From NCBI RefSeq assembly GCF_029227915.1, contig NC_079881.1:8308001-8372000 (forward strand): 64,000 bases of DNA, given 5' to 3'. This DNA comes from Hydractinia symbiolongicarpus. Its lineage: Eukaryota; Cnidaria; Hydrozoa; Anthoathecata; Hydractiniidae. The first letter of the stretch is position 1; each line of letters begins with the position of its first letter. The notes beneath the pieces are model-generated. The model was not told the origin of the DNA, searched no databases, and saw nothing but the letters and a program-made list of their open reading frames with translations. The translations under genes were made by a program, and so were the position numbers. Positions 49,570 to 62,163 of the stretch are shown piece after piece.

Positions 49570-52500
49570 TTTTCATTCATGCTATATCATTTCGTTTACT
49601 TCAATCTTCATTTTTTAAAATAAGGTTAACTCGTAAAAGTAAAACGTACTCTCTGATGCCTAACAGACGTTCCAGACCAACCCTGCTAATAATTTTTTAA
49701 TTGTTTTTAGCCTCCACTTTCTGATTTCTCAAGAAACAAGAAAAACCAGCAACGCCTACTAGTAACCTCCCTTGTATAAAAAAGCTATAACATAATTTTT
49801 TCGTATCCCCAGCTACCTTTTTGAGAACACATCTTGTCCAACCTTCTCACTGATTACTTTTAAGTCTAAGTTTAACCCACCATTTATTTCAACCCTCTTC
49901 TATTAGTAACCAAAGATTACTTCAACAAGGGCATGTAAAAAGAGCTTTTTCTGAATTGAAAATTAAAAGGTACTAACTATATGAAGGCAGAAACTTTAAT
50001 TTTTTTATCTACATTTAGTAGACTTAAATTTATTTATAATACAGCGTTTTTTCAGTTAGGGACTTAGTTAGGAACGTTTTTTACTTTTAAATACATCATG
50101 ATTTCATAGACACATATTTTATGTCAACTTTATTTCTTTCTCTATATTTTATAAAGATTCGATTTCAATGTCTAGATATATCTTAAGTAATTCTTAAAGC
50201 TTACCCCCAGCAACAAAAAAAGTTAGGTTCACATGAAAAAGTTTGGAAAGTTGTATATCAATTTTTTCACAAGAAATCTTCAGCAGTTTATGTGATTTTT
50301 GCTAATTATGCGAAAATCATAATTTTAATGCAGAGAAGCAATTTCTGGTATGAATGATACTTAGGATAACTAAGTATTAATATGAACCAATTATCAAACT
50401 GATTAGGTGATAACATATTTACATTACCAACTGCTTTATCTCATTGATATCAAATATATGATGTCATGCATAATTAGCATAATTAGGAAATTCGCAATAT
50501 AATTCCTCTAACCACAATTTGTGGATCAGTTTTTCTGAATCTTTAATAATACTACGTTTACACTTGAGCAAATTATCCCGAGTCAAAAGAGAAATTTATA
50601 CAGATTGCGTTTACACAAGATTTTGAAAATTTATACCAATTCAGTATGAAAATAAAAGATAAAAAACGAAAAATTATTTGAAAGAGTTTTTTCTGGATTC
50701 GTTTGAAATTGTAATAATTGCGTGGAACCGCATAAATATTGTAAACTGACAATAACAAATAAAGCGGAATGACTTAAAGGGAAGCCGAGGTATAAAATGA
50801 TGTTGGAATTATATTATAGAGCTTAAAAAGTTTTCGTTCTCCAAATATTGACATTTACAAAATTTTAGATTCAATTATGCTGCATAAATTATGATGTCAT
50901 ATTAAAGTAATAGAAAATTTTGACATTTTCTGTCATCAGTAATTTTAGATCTGTTAAGGAGCGTACATTCAAAGTTTATCAATGTTAGATATTACAAAGG
51001 TGAATTGACATAAAATTTTTTGCTAAAATGGCACTTGTTTGCTCGTCCGAGATCTCTTAAATTTTTTCCAATGACCCAAAACTTGGGATCTGAAACTTAA
51101 TTTGCTTTCGCTCACACGTCATGAAAAATATCCATGACCTTCCGTGAAAAAACCTATAATTTCCAAAGGCATAAACTTTTGCGAAAATAACTAAAAAACG
51201 CGAAAAAAGCGAAAGTTTCTGCCCTTAAAGTAAATGTCCTACAAAATACTCACAAATTAACCATTAGAGTAATATAAAAACTATTTAATACAAAAAAAAC
51301 ATTTTTACACATAAAACACTAAATTTAATATATACAGAAAAAACTTATAATATTTCGTGCATCTTTTACATGACAAGACATATTCTAACAAGTAAAAACA
51401 GCAAGTTTCTACACTGATTATCCTCTGACATTTAAAACTTGACAATGACAAAATAAAAAGGAAACATTACTGACACATTTTATAAGCCTTCAACTTAGGC
51501 AACAACCTACACGGAGCCTTTCAGATATCTTTTATTTTCTTTATTTTATTTAGAGAGTTTTGCGATTTGTGCTACATAGCTAGAAAAACAGATAAATAAA
51601 TAAATTTAGAAATTAGTCTCTTTGTAAGTTCAAGTTAAACATTACAGCATACATCATTAAAAAATGCCAATGAGATTCTTAGTTGGTTATAAAAGTAAAT
51701 AAAAATTAAGAGAAAACCACATAACTTGTACACATTGTTTAGGTTTTTTACCTACAAAGATGCTTGTTCTGAGTTTTTTTGATTTTCGTAAGCAGGGGAA
51801 ATTGTAAACAATTGTTCCACTGAATATTCTAATCATCCTGACAATCCTGATGTTTTCTTAGCGTTTTTTTAAAAAAAATGGCTATGAAGAAAACAAGAAC
51901 CTGTGTGAGCCAGGATCCTGCTCAAGAGGGATCGCTGTTAGCCAAAAAAGGAGGAAATTTTCCCAGGACGAAAATTTTTTTCATAAGAAAACAAAGTGAT
52001 TTGTAGCATAATCTTTGGTGAGAGCAGGATCCTGGCAATTGTTCCATCCCAACTGCCATGTAAACAACCCCTTATTTATTTATTCACAACAAACTGTAAA
52101 AAAATATTTAATTAATGCAAATTCCATAAGAACAATTCCAAAAATGAAAATAGTTCTTCTGATTGACCGCCATGCTCGTACCATTTTTTCAGGCGTATTA
52201 ATTATTGCGCAATAGCAATATGAAGCTATTTTGCGCATATTAATTTTTGCGCAACTTTTAATTATGTCACTGATAAGAAAAAATAGAAGATTCTGGGTAT
52301 TTGACAAACATAGATCTATACCTTTTGTAACCTGCAAATGCGAAAAAAATAGTACAGCCGGGAATTTAAACCAGAAATGTCAGATATATCAAGGAAATTG
52401 CTAATATTGCTGACACTTTCCCTACATTTTGACAACGCCTAAATTTCCTGATATTTAGACAGATTGTGCACTGCATGTTTTCAATGTTCTCTAACCAATT

Positions 52501-52684
52501 TAACTGCTCCCAGTAGGTTATGCAAAACTATAAATTAATTACAAATTCAAACAATAGTGCTTAACTATTTTAAAATTATGATTTATATTGGATATTGTTA
52601 AAATTGCATTTTAACGAAGCATTTAAGTCTGAATGTCTGGGTCTGATGAAGTGGGAAGCATAATCTTATAAAGAAGTCTACCAT
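49570..52684. other. Intergenic region between POLR3H and tepsin, no gene seen
   Basis: Pyrimidine-rich repetitive tracts (about 49640-49930 on the plus strand), then AT-rich sequence. The only clear structure is the inverted repeat at 51909-52036. No ORF is recognisable. POLR3H promoter and tepsin 3' UTR must be here; an AATAAA overlaps the tepsin stop. Confidence 0.55.
51909..52036. repeat. 128-bp inverted repeat with GCCAGGATCCTGCTC ends
   Basis: Perfect 15-bp inverted ends GCCAGGATCCTGCTC and GAGCAGGATCCTGGC, themselves partly palindromic; MITE-like size, no target duplication seen. Confidence 0.65.
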
Positions 52685-55600
52685 TTATTTCTTCTTGCTA
52701 GCTTTCATAGCATCTTGCACAAAACTAAAAGAATCAGAGGGTTTATTTCCAGTTAAGCTGCTTCGATGAATAAAACCAAAACTACTACTTTGTGTGGATG
52801 AAGAACTTTGTGCTGGATAGTGCGTCTGATTAACATATTGGCTGGTGTGTGGGGGGTATTGTGGTCTATACTGTGGTTGTGTATTGACTGATTGAAAAAC
52901 AGGCTGAAAGGGATTAATGTAAATGTTTATGTCACTTTGCACTTTGTTTGGAAGAGGCTGAGGGGTGTTGTTGAAGGTCTGTGTTTGCTGCAGTGGGGTG
53001 GTGGAGCTTTGTACTGAATGTTGTGGGGTGTTGTAGTTGTGTACTGAATATTGTTGGGCGTTGAAGCTTTGTACTGGATGCTGCATTGGGGTGAAGTTAG
53101 AAAATTGCTGCCGCTGTGTTGCAGTCCTGTTGTTATTAGTTTTATAAACTTGGTTATTTTTATACAAACTTGAGAGCTGTTGTGGTGGGTTAATCGTTCC
53201 AGAAGTTGAACTCTTTTGCGGACTCAAGTCATCAAAGAATGACAAGTCATTTGAAATAGAAGATATTTGCGAGTTAGCAGCATTAAAGTTACTCGAAGCT
53301 GGCAAGGAATATTTTACATTGTGTTGTTCAGATTGCGAAACAATACTAGTTCCATGAAAGAAATTCTCTTGCTTCATCGTCGAATTATAACTTGGAGATA
53401 CCAAAGGCTGTGTATCAGCTGGGTTATCTAATAAATCTTTAGAAGTATTGTTATCCGAGTTTGTTGATATAGAGGTGTTACCTTTTGTGATATCATTTGA
53501 TTGTACATTCAGTCCATCAAAGCTGGCAAAGAAATCGTCTTGTGTATTGAATAAATTACTTTGTTTCATATTATTTGGATTTCCACTATTGTTGACTTTT
53601 GACATTTTAGGTAAATTCGATTCAGTAGAACTATTACTTATTGTACCATGCATAAGCGATGAATTTGAAGTAAGCATTGCGGAAGAAGGATCTGTGTAAG
53701 GATTTAGAATCATATTATTACTAGTATGACGAGGCTGGAGATTTGAAACAAATTGTTGATTATTTAGACTTGGATTTAGTTCATGTGGGTCAAATGTAAA
53801 TAAATCTGTTGTGGCATTATCAGTAGTGTTGGGTGTTTCCTTTCGGTCGGTATTCCTGTTAATGTTTTCAGTGGAAAATGCATCATTTAAAGACTTTATG
53901 TTCGAATTTCCATCTTGTATTTGACTATTATTGTCCATCTGCAAAAAGAGAAAAATAACTGCAAAGGTGAGTTAACATTGTCATTTTGACTATTAAACAA
54001 TTCTTTGCCAGGATTAAAAAGAAGAACATGATCAGCAAGAAGAGAAGAATTCCACCAAATTAATAGGAAGAGTCCACTTTCATCCACTTTTTAAAAACCT
54101 TATTCTATTTTATTTGAAGGAAAGAAAGTACCACGAAAAAGTCGAATTAAGTGGCACTGGATTATGTCTTTCAGCAAATAAACACTTGAAAACAAACTTT
54201 CACCCCTGCAGGTGACTGTTGCATTGATAGATATTGAAAAAGAACTTTCTGAACTATTAAGCTTGATGTTTCAAAAAAAATTAATTTAATTTAAAGACAA
54301 AGGCTTGACTGGCAAAAGACAAAACGTTTTGACTATAAGAATAAGAATAAGAACAAAAGCAACTGAACTTAATAAGGAAAGAATTATTTTGTGGATCTAA
54401 TAAATAATATTTTATAAGCTAAGCAATGACAGTACCTGATCCGGCAGTAAAAAATAAATGAGATCAAACTACAAGCAGAAATAAATGAAATGTGACATAC
54501 TTGAGATAGACCCTCAAATAAATTTGTGTTCGGTTGCATATCAATCAATGGTTTTTTATTATCCGGTTGAGGTGTTGGCAAACCTAACAAAATAAATTGT
54601 AAATCAATTAACAGTTTTCTCAACAGGGGTTTAACCACAAAACAATAAGATGCAAGCCAAAAACGTTATGGAGAATTACCTTTGGTTGAAATCAGCTGTG
54701 CACTTTCTTCTGGGTTTCTGCCTTTCATTACATATAACAGCTATGAACATAAATGTATTCGCAAAAAGAAGTGTGACGAAAAATAGCATATGCTGCAGGG
54801 GAAAGTCATAGTTTAAACAATGGATTTGTACACAATCAGATTTTGTTTTTTACTAAACCAATGCATCATGATAACGATACCCTACTTGTAACATTCAGTA
54901 ATATTTGTTATAAGGTGTGTTACACGAAAAGCAGATGAGGTTGGAAGTTAACATGCATAAAAAACTGTATGTCCTGGGAGAGAAAGAGCTGAAATTTTCC
55001 AAGTATCTTTCACAAAAAAAAGACAACAAAAATAAAAAATATAATTAAACCTTTTGTGCTTTATTTTTTGTAGCAGAATTCGAAGAGCTAAGCAACATGT
55101 TTATTGTGTCCTCTGAAACACGCTGCACAATATTTCTTATGTTTGGTATCGTACTTTGAAGTAATCGTTCCAAAACGAACATACAACGCTAGAGCAAGCA
55201 AAATAAAATATCATAATGGCTTATCATCATTATTTAACACATATTGGATACATATATAAAAGTAATTAAATGTTAATACTTCATGGTAAAAGGTCTTTGT
55301 TTCTAATAATTCTTTGTTTCTAATAATTTCTGAATTATATTCTGTGTCTTATTTTTAATAACTGTCTGTAATATTGCGCACAAAGAAAACATGTGTTCTC
55401 CATATTCATTTAAAAAAGTAAACAGAGTAAAAGAAAATGTTAAAGTCCATTGCACAGGATCAGCTTGAACAAAATATCAAAACCAAAATTTATAATAAAA
55501 AATACACACACAAAAGTTGTTGTACAATGGCTAGGAGGTGTTACATTTAAACATTAAATTTTCACAACTTTTTTATTCACAACTTTTCTTTCACAACCTT

Positions 55601-58600
55601 TTTCTAACATATGCATGTTTTAACAAAACAATTCCAGACATCATTGTTATTATGCAGCAACAGCAACAAAAAATGGTTTGTTGTCGAACAGGACGTTTTA
55701 TCATCACAATATTTTATAGAAAATAGCAAAGAAAAAAAGAAAAGAAAATTTAAAATGAATTACATTAAAAAAAAAACACCCAAGAAAAAACACAGCAAAA
55801 TAAACTTACCATATGCACTTTTGAGTTTTCTTCCCTTAATTTAGAATCAAGTAACTTGACAATGACTTCACAGTCTAAGTTTGAAGCCCTAAGTGAGAAG
55901 TATATATTTTAATTTATGCAAAAAGATGATAAAAAGAGTAAGAGTACAAAAGCCTTACTTTTTGATAAACTCATCAAGTTGTTGTTTAGTTGGCTGTGTT
56001 CGAATCCCTTGCGGTGTTGTTATCTCTTCAACATATCGAGTTTCTCTTTCATGAATGTCTATTTCGTATTTTCGAGCTTCATGAAACCTTTGCAAAGAAC
56101 AAATAAATAATTGTGAAACATATTAGAGAATTTACACAGTTATCTAAAACTCAAAGTAGACATGACAGGATTCCGTATTATCGTGATTCTTCCCTATTAA
56201 ATCAGAAGAAACTCGTGGAAGAAACTTAAATCAGTAATGATTAAAAAAAATAATCAACAAACATACATCAACAAACTTACGTCAACATACATATATTTGA
56301 GTATTACCTCACAACGGTTAATAGAGGAATCGTAAACTAATATTAAAAAAATGTTTTACTCACGAAGTACTATTTGATGACAGATTTTCTTTTTTTGAAA
56401 GCCAGTTAATTCCTGTATTTGAAGAAGTGGTTTGTGAAGAGAGACCAAAACCACTGGAATTTGTAGGTAATGCTATAAAAATAATTTACCAGTTACAGTA
56501 ATAAATTCTCGTTTAAGGAACATTCCTGGGTGTGTAGTACCTATTGGCATGTTGGTTATTTTTCCTGCCTTAAAAAAAGGATAACATTTTTTTGATGTTG
56601 TGTTTACTGAGAAGGAATTGATTTTTAATTAAAAGCTTCCTTCCATTTACAGGTTTAAATACAACAAGATTATCTTCAATAGACTCCCACATTTGCCTGC
56701 GAAAGTTTCAAAATAAAAAGGTTTTGTAGGAAAATTATTTTCCAAGCAATAATTTTTTTGATAACTTGACCTAATATGCTGTATCTGAGAATAAGTCAAA
56801 ATTTGCTTCTTCAAGGCAAATGTTTATTTGCTTAAGAACACAACAAATCAATAAAATTGAATATCTCACTACAACACTGGTAGAATGGTACTGACCTAAA
56901 TGTGTTAATCAAGATTCTTAAGGGTATTGCAGTACACTTTAATTTTGAGATCAACAAACTTGGCAAGTGAAAGAAAAAACTGATGCTTTTCCCATGACAT
57001 AATTACAAAATATTTAAAATATCTATGTAACCGTATATTCAGAGGACAATCCTATGTCAATTTCAATATGGAAACAAAGATGAAAAAAATTAAAAAAACA
57101 TTTTTTTAATGTGAATGTGTGGTCAATGATTTCATCAAAATATATCTGCGTAAATGTTTGCGTCCCTTAATAATGTCAATTTTTCAACAGTAAATAAATC
57201 TGGGTCATTTACCTAGAATATAAAAAAACTAAGAGGGAAACGAAATGACAAATATTTGAATCCTTTAAAAATTGTCACATAACAAGCACAAGAATGAGCT
57301 CCTTAGGGTACATACCTGTTTCTTTACTTCCGCTACCATGACCAAATCCCCAGAGGGTATCAGAAGGACGGGTTATAGTTGCTTTGCTTGAGTCTGGAAA
57401 AACATGATAATTTTGTTGTGCACTATTAGTAGCCTTGTGTGATGGTAGCAAATTTGGGACAGCATCCTTCATTTTTCCGTAAATTGATTGAAACATTCCA
57501 CCAGAAGCACCTGAAATTCGGTTGTGGATTGTGAGAATCAAATTACCATTATAATTTTTACACAATAGAGAGGAGAAGAAACACCATCGATTTGACCAAT
57601 CATCAGTAAAAAAGCATAATATGTTTCTCTACTTTAAATGGGTACTAAGCTTTTATTCTGTCAGCACTTAAAGATATTTGGTTTGCCCTTTTCCTACTGA
57701 CCTTCATAACTTCTTATCGATCACAAAAAGTTTGAGTTATGCTTTTTTCAATATTCTTTTAATATTTTTTTTACAATTTTTATTTTTCCAGTATTTTGCT
57801 GATTCCCAAACTAGAAATAGTTGATCTACTGATCTAAATTCTTTATACAAGCGTAAATATACATAATAATGCAAATATATATGTTTAAGTTAGTAAAGAT
57901 GGCCCCTAAGTAACAACTTAGGGGCCATCTGCTGGTCTACAAGCACTTGTGGTTTTGAGGTATGACTATTAAATCTATCAATGCGTGAAGATGGATGTAT
58001 AGAACTTAAAATTTATGATCAAAAGGCTAAACGAACCTTTATGTTAAAGAGTCACTATTATATTTGACAGCAATGCACCTTTTTTACTTGTGTTGGCTCT
58101 CACTGGATCAGAAATATGTTAATTTCACATGGATAAAAACTAAATGCGATCAAGTGTCAGTGCTCACCTGATGTTGTTTCATTTCCAAAACCTTCCATTT
58201 TGCCAGGACCTGTTTGTATTTTCTGGGACTGATTCCCTAAAAGTAAATACAATATAGTCAGGTATGTTAACATAAAGTAGCAAAATCTTTCGGTGCTTTT
58301 AATTTTTGACAAAAACTTGTCAGTCAGTAGCCAATTTTCTGTGGGCTAGTTGTAAGCCCATTGAAATTTGCCTGCCATTCTTTGACTACGTTTTTTAGCT
58401 CACAGATGGAAATTTGGGTATTATAATTAAGATTAGGCACATGTTACATTTAGTAGATATCAATTAAGTTAGGATCAGTTTTGGTAAGGATGAACTTGAA
58501 CTTGGCTTGGTGGGAGCTGAGTGAATTTTTGTGTTGCCCATAGTCTTTTTCATTTCAATAATTTAGGATTGAGCGAAAAAGGTTTTAAAACTTATTCCTT

Positions 58601-61600
58601 TATTTTATCCAAAATTCTATGTATAAAATATTTTGAGTTACAGAATTTTGGTGACTAATGCTATGAATTAATTGTTCCAATTCAGAAATAAAAGCATTTA
58701 GACACATTATAAAGTACCTACGCTAACACAGTGAATGTAGGTGAATCAGTTGTTAGATCATTTTGGATTATATAGAAAAAAAATTTTACTTTTGTGGTTT
58801 TTGTTGTGGTTTTATTGCACCTGAAGTAGTCTGTAATTTCCTTAAAAAGCAATCAACATGTATCACATAACATGGGCAATACAAATGTTCGCATGAATTT
58901 TTCAGAATATCAGTAGCTGTCTTATGTTTTGGGTAACAAATGTTCCTAATAAGCTCTGAGCAAACGAATTTTTACACACATAGAATATTATGTGCCACAA
59001 CATAGGCAACAAAAAAAATCAGAATTTTTTTGCTGATTTTTAAGCTTTATATTACAACCTACAAAGGATGCAGATTGTTTTAAAGATAGGACATCTACTT
59101 CAAATGCCAGTTTCAGGAAGAACACGATAACTACTAAAATGAATGCCAAAAAGCATCAGAATTTGTAAAATGTAGCTTGCTACTATCTATCTTTCACTAC
59201 AATGATATTTTACAAAAAATAGGTGCTGTTCACATTACCTGCATTTGATCTGTCTAGATCAAAAAGTATGTCCAAAACTTCCTAAAAATTGAATAATTTT
59301 GTATGTACATGTACCAAGTTGGTCCAAACATGTTATTAGAACATGTTATGAAATGTTTATCAAAATACAACGTACTGCAGCAGCATTTCTAATATTCACG
59401 TAATAAACATCTCCATGCAATGGATCAGATGGTCCAGAGATTCCTATTAATAACATATAACAGTTATGTATAGCGAAAATATTTAAAATAAACAAAGATT
59501 AACTGATAATAACTTAGACGTTTTTACAAATATACATAATGTAGAATTATTTTATTGAAGAAGATGATTAACATTATTATTTTTCCCTTATACACATATT
59601 TTTCATTCACGGTGCATTTGTTGATGTTGGGACACCATACACTAGATACGTTATTACTAACTGATTGATGTGTACATATTACATCATAATGCAAGTATAT
59701 TTTAAATCAAGACATACATAAAGAAATCATACATCAATGTACTAAAAGCAATTCTACATTCAACCTTTTATACACCCAATCCTAAAAAGAATTTTCAAGT
59801 GACATGTTTTGTGATTTATGATACTTGTCAGAATTTATGCGACAATTACATCATAAAATACGTATATAAATATTATGGCATATTATTGAATGTTGAAGCA
59901 GTGGAACTCCACGCCATAATTAAAGCTTTCTTAATATCCCATAAAGATTTTTTATGCAGCATATACAAAATTCATATATAATACCAAAACATTTATACAC
60001 CAGGCCGATCAATACCCAATTCTGAGAAATGAGAAACTAGCTGAGCCATTAATTGCTCCCCCAATCCCAAAAATTGTTTTTCTGGATGAGCAATAGCAAT
60101 TCATATCACATGGAAATCAATGTTCTCTTTCTTATTATTTACAGTAAAAAAGAACTAAAATATATAAAAAAGATAAAATAAAAGAGATAAAAAAGGCTGT
60201 GATAAAATAGCATTAATAAATTTATTCTATTTGTTCAGATTGCTCGCCCAGTATAAATTATTGTAACCTTGGAGAGTGATCTTTTGTTCTGTGTTATTTT
60301 CTTGACTGAATACCTTATAGGTATGTTAACATTGTGGGCAGTGTTGTATTTCAGTTTTCAGCATTTTTAATTCAAATTTGTTTTTGTTGGAATACACAAG
60401 TTGTATCAAATTAGTTTATGTTGTTGTTTCATTTCCTTTCTTCAAACATGACCATGACTCATTTTCCGTCTGTTTTAATTAATGTGAAGATAAAAAACAC
60501 ATACTTAAAAACATTTATCTGAAGTTCTAAAAATAAACAAGAGATTTTAAAGTATGCAGAAAATTTTGACAACCTTGCGTAGAGGGCATTTGTAAAAATC
60601 TTAATCAGAAAGAAGATTCAAGACCAAGAATTCACTAGAATTTTTGGCCAAAATATGTATGCTGGCATGTTTGTTTCTTATGTGTGATTTCAAACCATCC
60701 AAGACTTCTTCTTGTTTGTGATTTACATTTTTGCTTTGTTCAAACAAACATTCATATACAACCAGCCTGCAAATAATTTATAACAAATTCTTACCTTTAC
60801 ATTCTCGCACACCGCTTGCTTGTTTCCGTAATCCACTAGCAAATTCGCCATTTCCCTTTTCCAACACATTACGCATTACCATCAACACCTAAATTCAACA
60901 ACAACAAAAATTTAATAACAATAAAAGTCAACAACAAAAAAAGTCAAACACAGTCTCAGGCCTTGCCATGAGTTGCGAGCAATTGCTCGCGCCGGCGTAG
61001 TGCTCGCGTAAATTCTGAGATAAGTGTACACGTTTTTCTCAAGAATTGATTGGTCTTTGAAGGGAAACTGAAAGGATATTTGTTTAAATAAAAAAAATAA
61101 TAAAATATCTCTTTTTAAAAAGGTACACGTCAGGTACATAAAATTTATACAGAAAATTTTTTTTACCACACGTAGGTTTCGTTTTAAAAATTGTTTGAAT
61201 AACAGTTGCGGCATAAAGAAAATAATCCATTAAATTTGGACCTGCTATGGTTTCCAATTGTTTCGTCAAATGAAGAAATTATCTACAATTAAATTCATGA
61301 TAAATTGTCTGTTCCGACTGTAAGTGCAGTTTTGCAGACTTGCGTCATCCGTGCTCCATCGGCGTTCACCTCCGCATTAGTTAAGAACCGCATGGCTGGA
61401 TTTCTTGTGTAAGACCTGGTTACCAACAACGAAGGGGCCAGGCAAAAGAGATTTATGTCTACGTAGTTTTTTAACTAAGTCAGGAGTCGGTGAATTAGCT
61501 AGGATGGTCAGGTTGGCTATGAATAGGCTTGTTCGTGGATTTAAAGGACCAGGACTATTCAATTCTAAGATCTAAAAGTGTCTGACCAAGACGGAAATCT

Positions 61601-62163
61601 ATCGGACGTTATAACCGACGAAAGTTGAAAACGAGCTACGCCTGAAACAATTTAGGTGTGTGCCAAGGCGCACTCTCCTGAAAAATGTAAAGTTTTTTTA
61701 GCAAAAAACATGGCGAGCAAAATTGCTCGTGTGGACACTCTGACGCGAGCAATTAATTGCTCGGGAGGTTATTTGCTCATGGCAAGGCCTGCAGTCTCCA
61801 GTTGAATTCTTTTTTGAACCTCGCCATAACAAAATTTTGTAAATGCTTTCCATATTACCTTTAGTTTAACATGAAGTGATTTCTTCTTTAGACGCTCCAC
61901 CAAAAAGTTGACTAGATGGTCACAAAAATCAAGAGACTCAAATGTTATTTCTTGTATATTATTGTTAAGCAAAATATTTTTAAGTAGTTTCAAAACACTT
62001 CTAAAAACATTAGACTAATTGCATACTTTTATTTATTTAAATTAAATAATATTATTACAGAGATTGAGATAATAGAAGAAGAAAGGATACTTGTGATTTC
62101 TGTGTAAAGATAACCTGGTGTTGGACTCACGCTATCAGATGTTGCTTTCATTAATGTTGGAAC
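52685..62163 (-). CDS. TEPSIN: Tepsin, AP-4 accessory protein (ENTH/VHS domains), 5' end missing
   Basis: Accessory protein of the AP-4 adaptor coat at the trans-Golgi network. Exons found: 62091-62163, 61859-61950, 60795-60888, 59376-59443, 59239-59281, 58168-58236, 57316-57510, 56364-56472, 55959-56087, 55810-55888, 55051-55188, 54680-54740, 54501-54583, 52685-53938; 828 codons in phase. The visible part begins at VPTLMKATSDSVSPTPGYLY, so roughly 20 N-terminal residues are absent. Visible residues 1-110 are the ENTH-like domain (EITKITFES, HLVNFLVERL, GPSDPLHGDVYY). About 248-383 match the VHS/ENTH-like second domain (TKQQLDEFIKK, ASNLDCEVIVKLL, ATKNKAQK). NLFEGL near residue 405 matches the LFxG[M/L] motif that binds AP-4 beta; DSFSFVQDA at the C-terminus resembles the AP-4 epsilon-binding S[AV]F[SA]FLN motif. 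The last exon encodes a 417-residue Asn/Ser/Gln-rich tail, making the protein far longer than the vertebrate one. The donor at 55050 (GTTTAA) is weak. Confidence 0.9.
57897..57930. repeat. Perfect 15-bp stem hairpin in tepsin intron
   Basis: AGATGGCCCCTAAGT, loop AACA, ACTTAGGGGCCATCT; unusually GC-rich for its surroundings. Confidence 0.9.
58345..58435 (-). repeat. Degenerate CTAG-hairpin family copy in tepsin intron
   Basis: GCTAGTTGTAAGCCCATTGAAATTTGCCTG start and TCACAGATGGAAATTTGGGTATTATAA end; decayed hairpin. Confidence 0.4.
60958..61790. mobile_element. 833-bp hAT-like non-autonomous element in tepsin intron
   Basis: Inverted ends AGGCCTTGCCATGAG and CTCATGGCAAGGCCT are perfect over 15 bp, followed by GCGAGCAATT/AATTGCTCG subterminal palindromes. 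Flanks ACAGTCTC (60950-60957) and GCAGTCTC (61791-61798) form an 8-bp target duplication with one mismatch, which fits hAT. It makes up most of the 970-nt intron 60889-61858. No transposase ORF. Confidence 0.8.

Noticed and set aside
56640-56705. Possible extra tepsin exon (contains MWESIEDNLVVFKP)
   Set aside because: Its only open phase does not fit exon 57316-57510, which joins exon 56364-56472 in phase without it.
61377-61562. 61-codon ORF inside the hAT-like element as a transposase
   Set aside because: Too short and without BED, DDE or dimerisation motifs.
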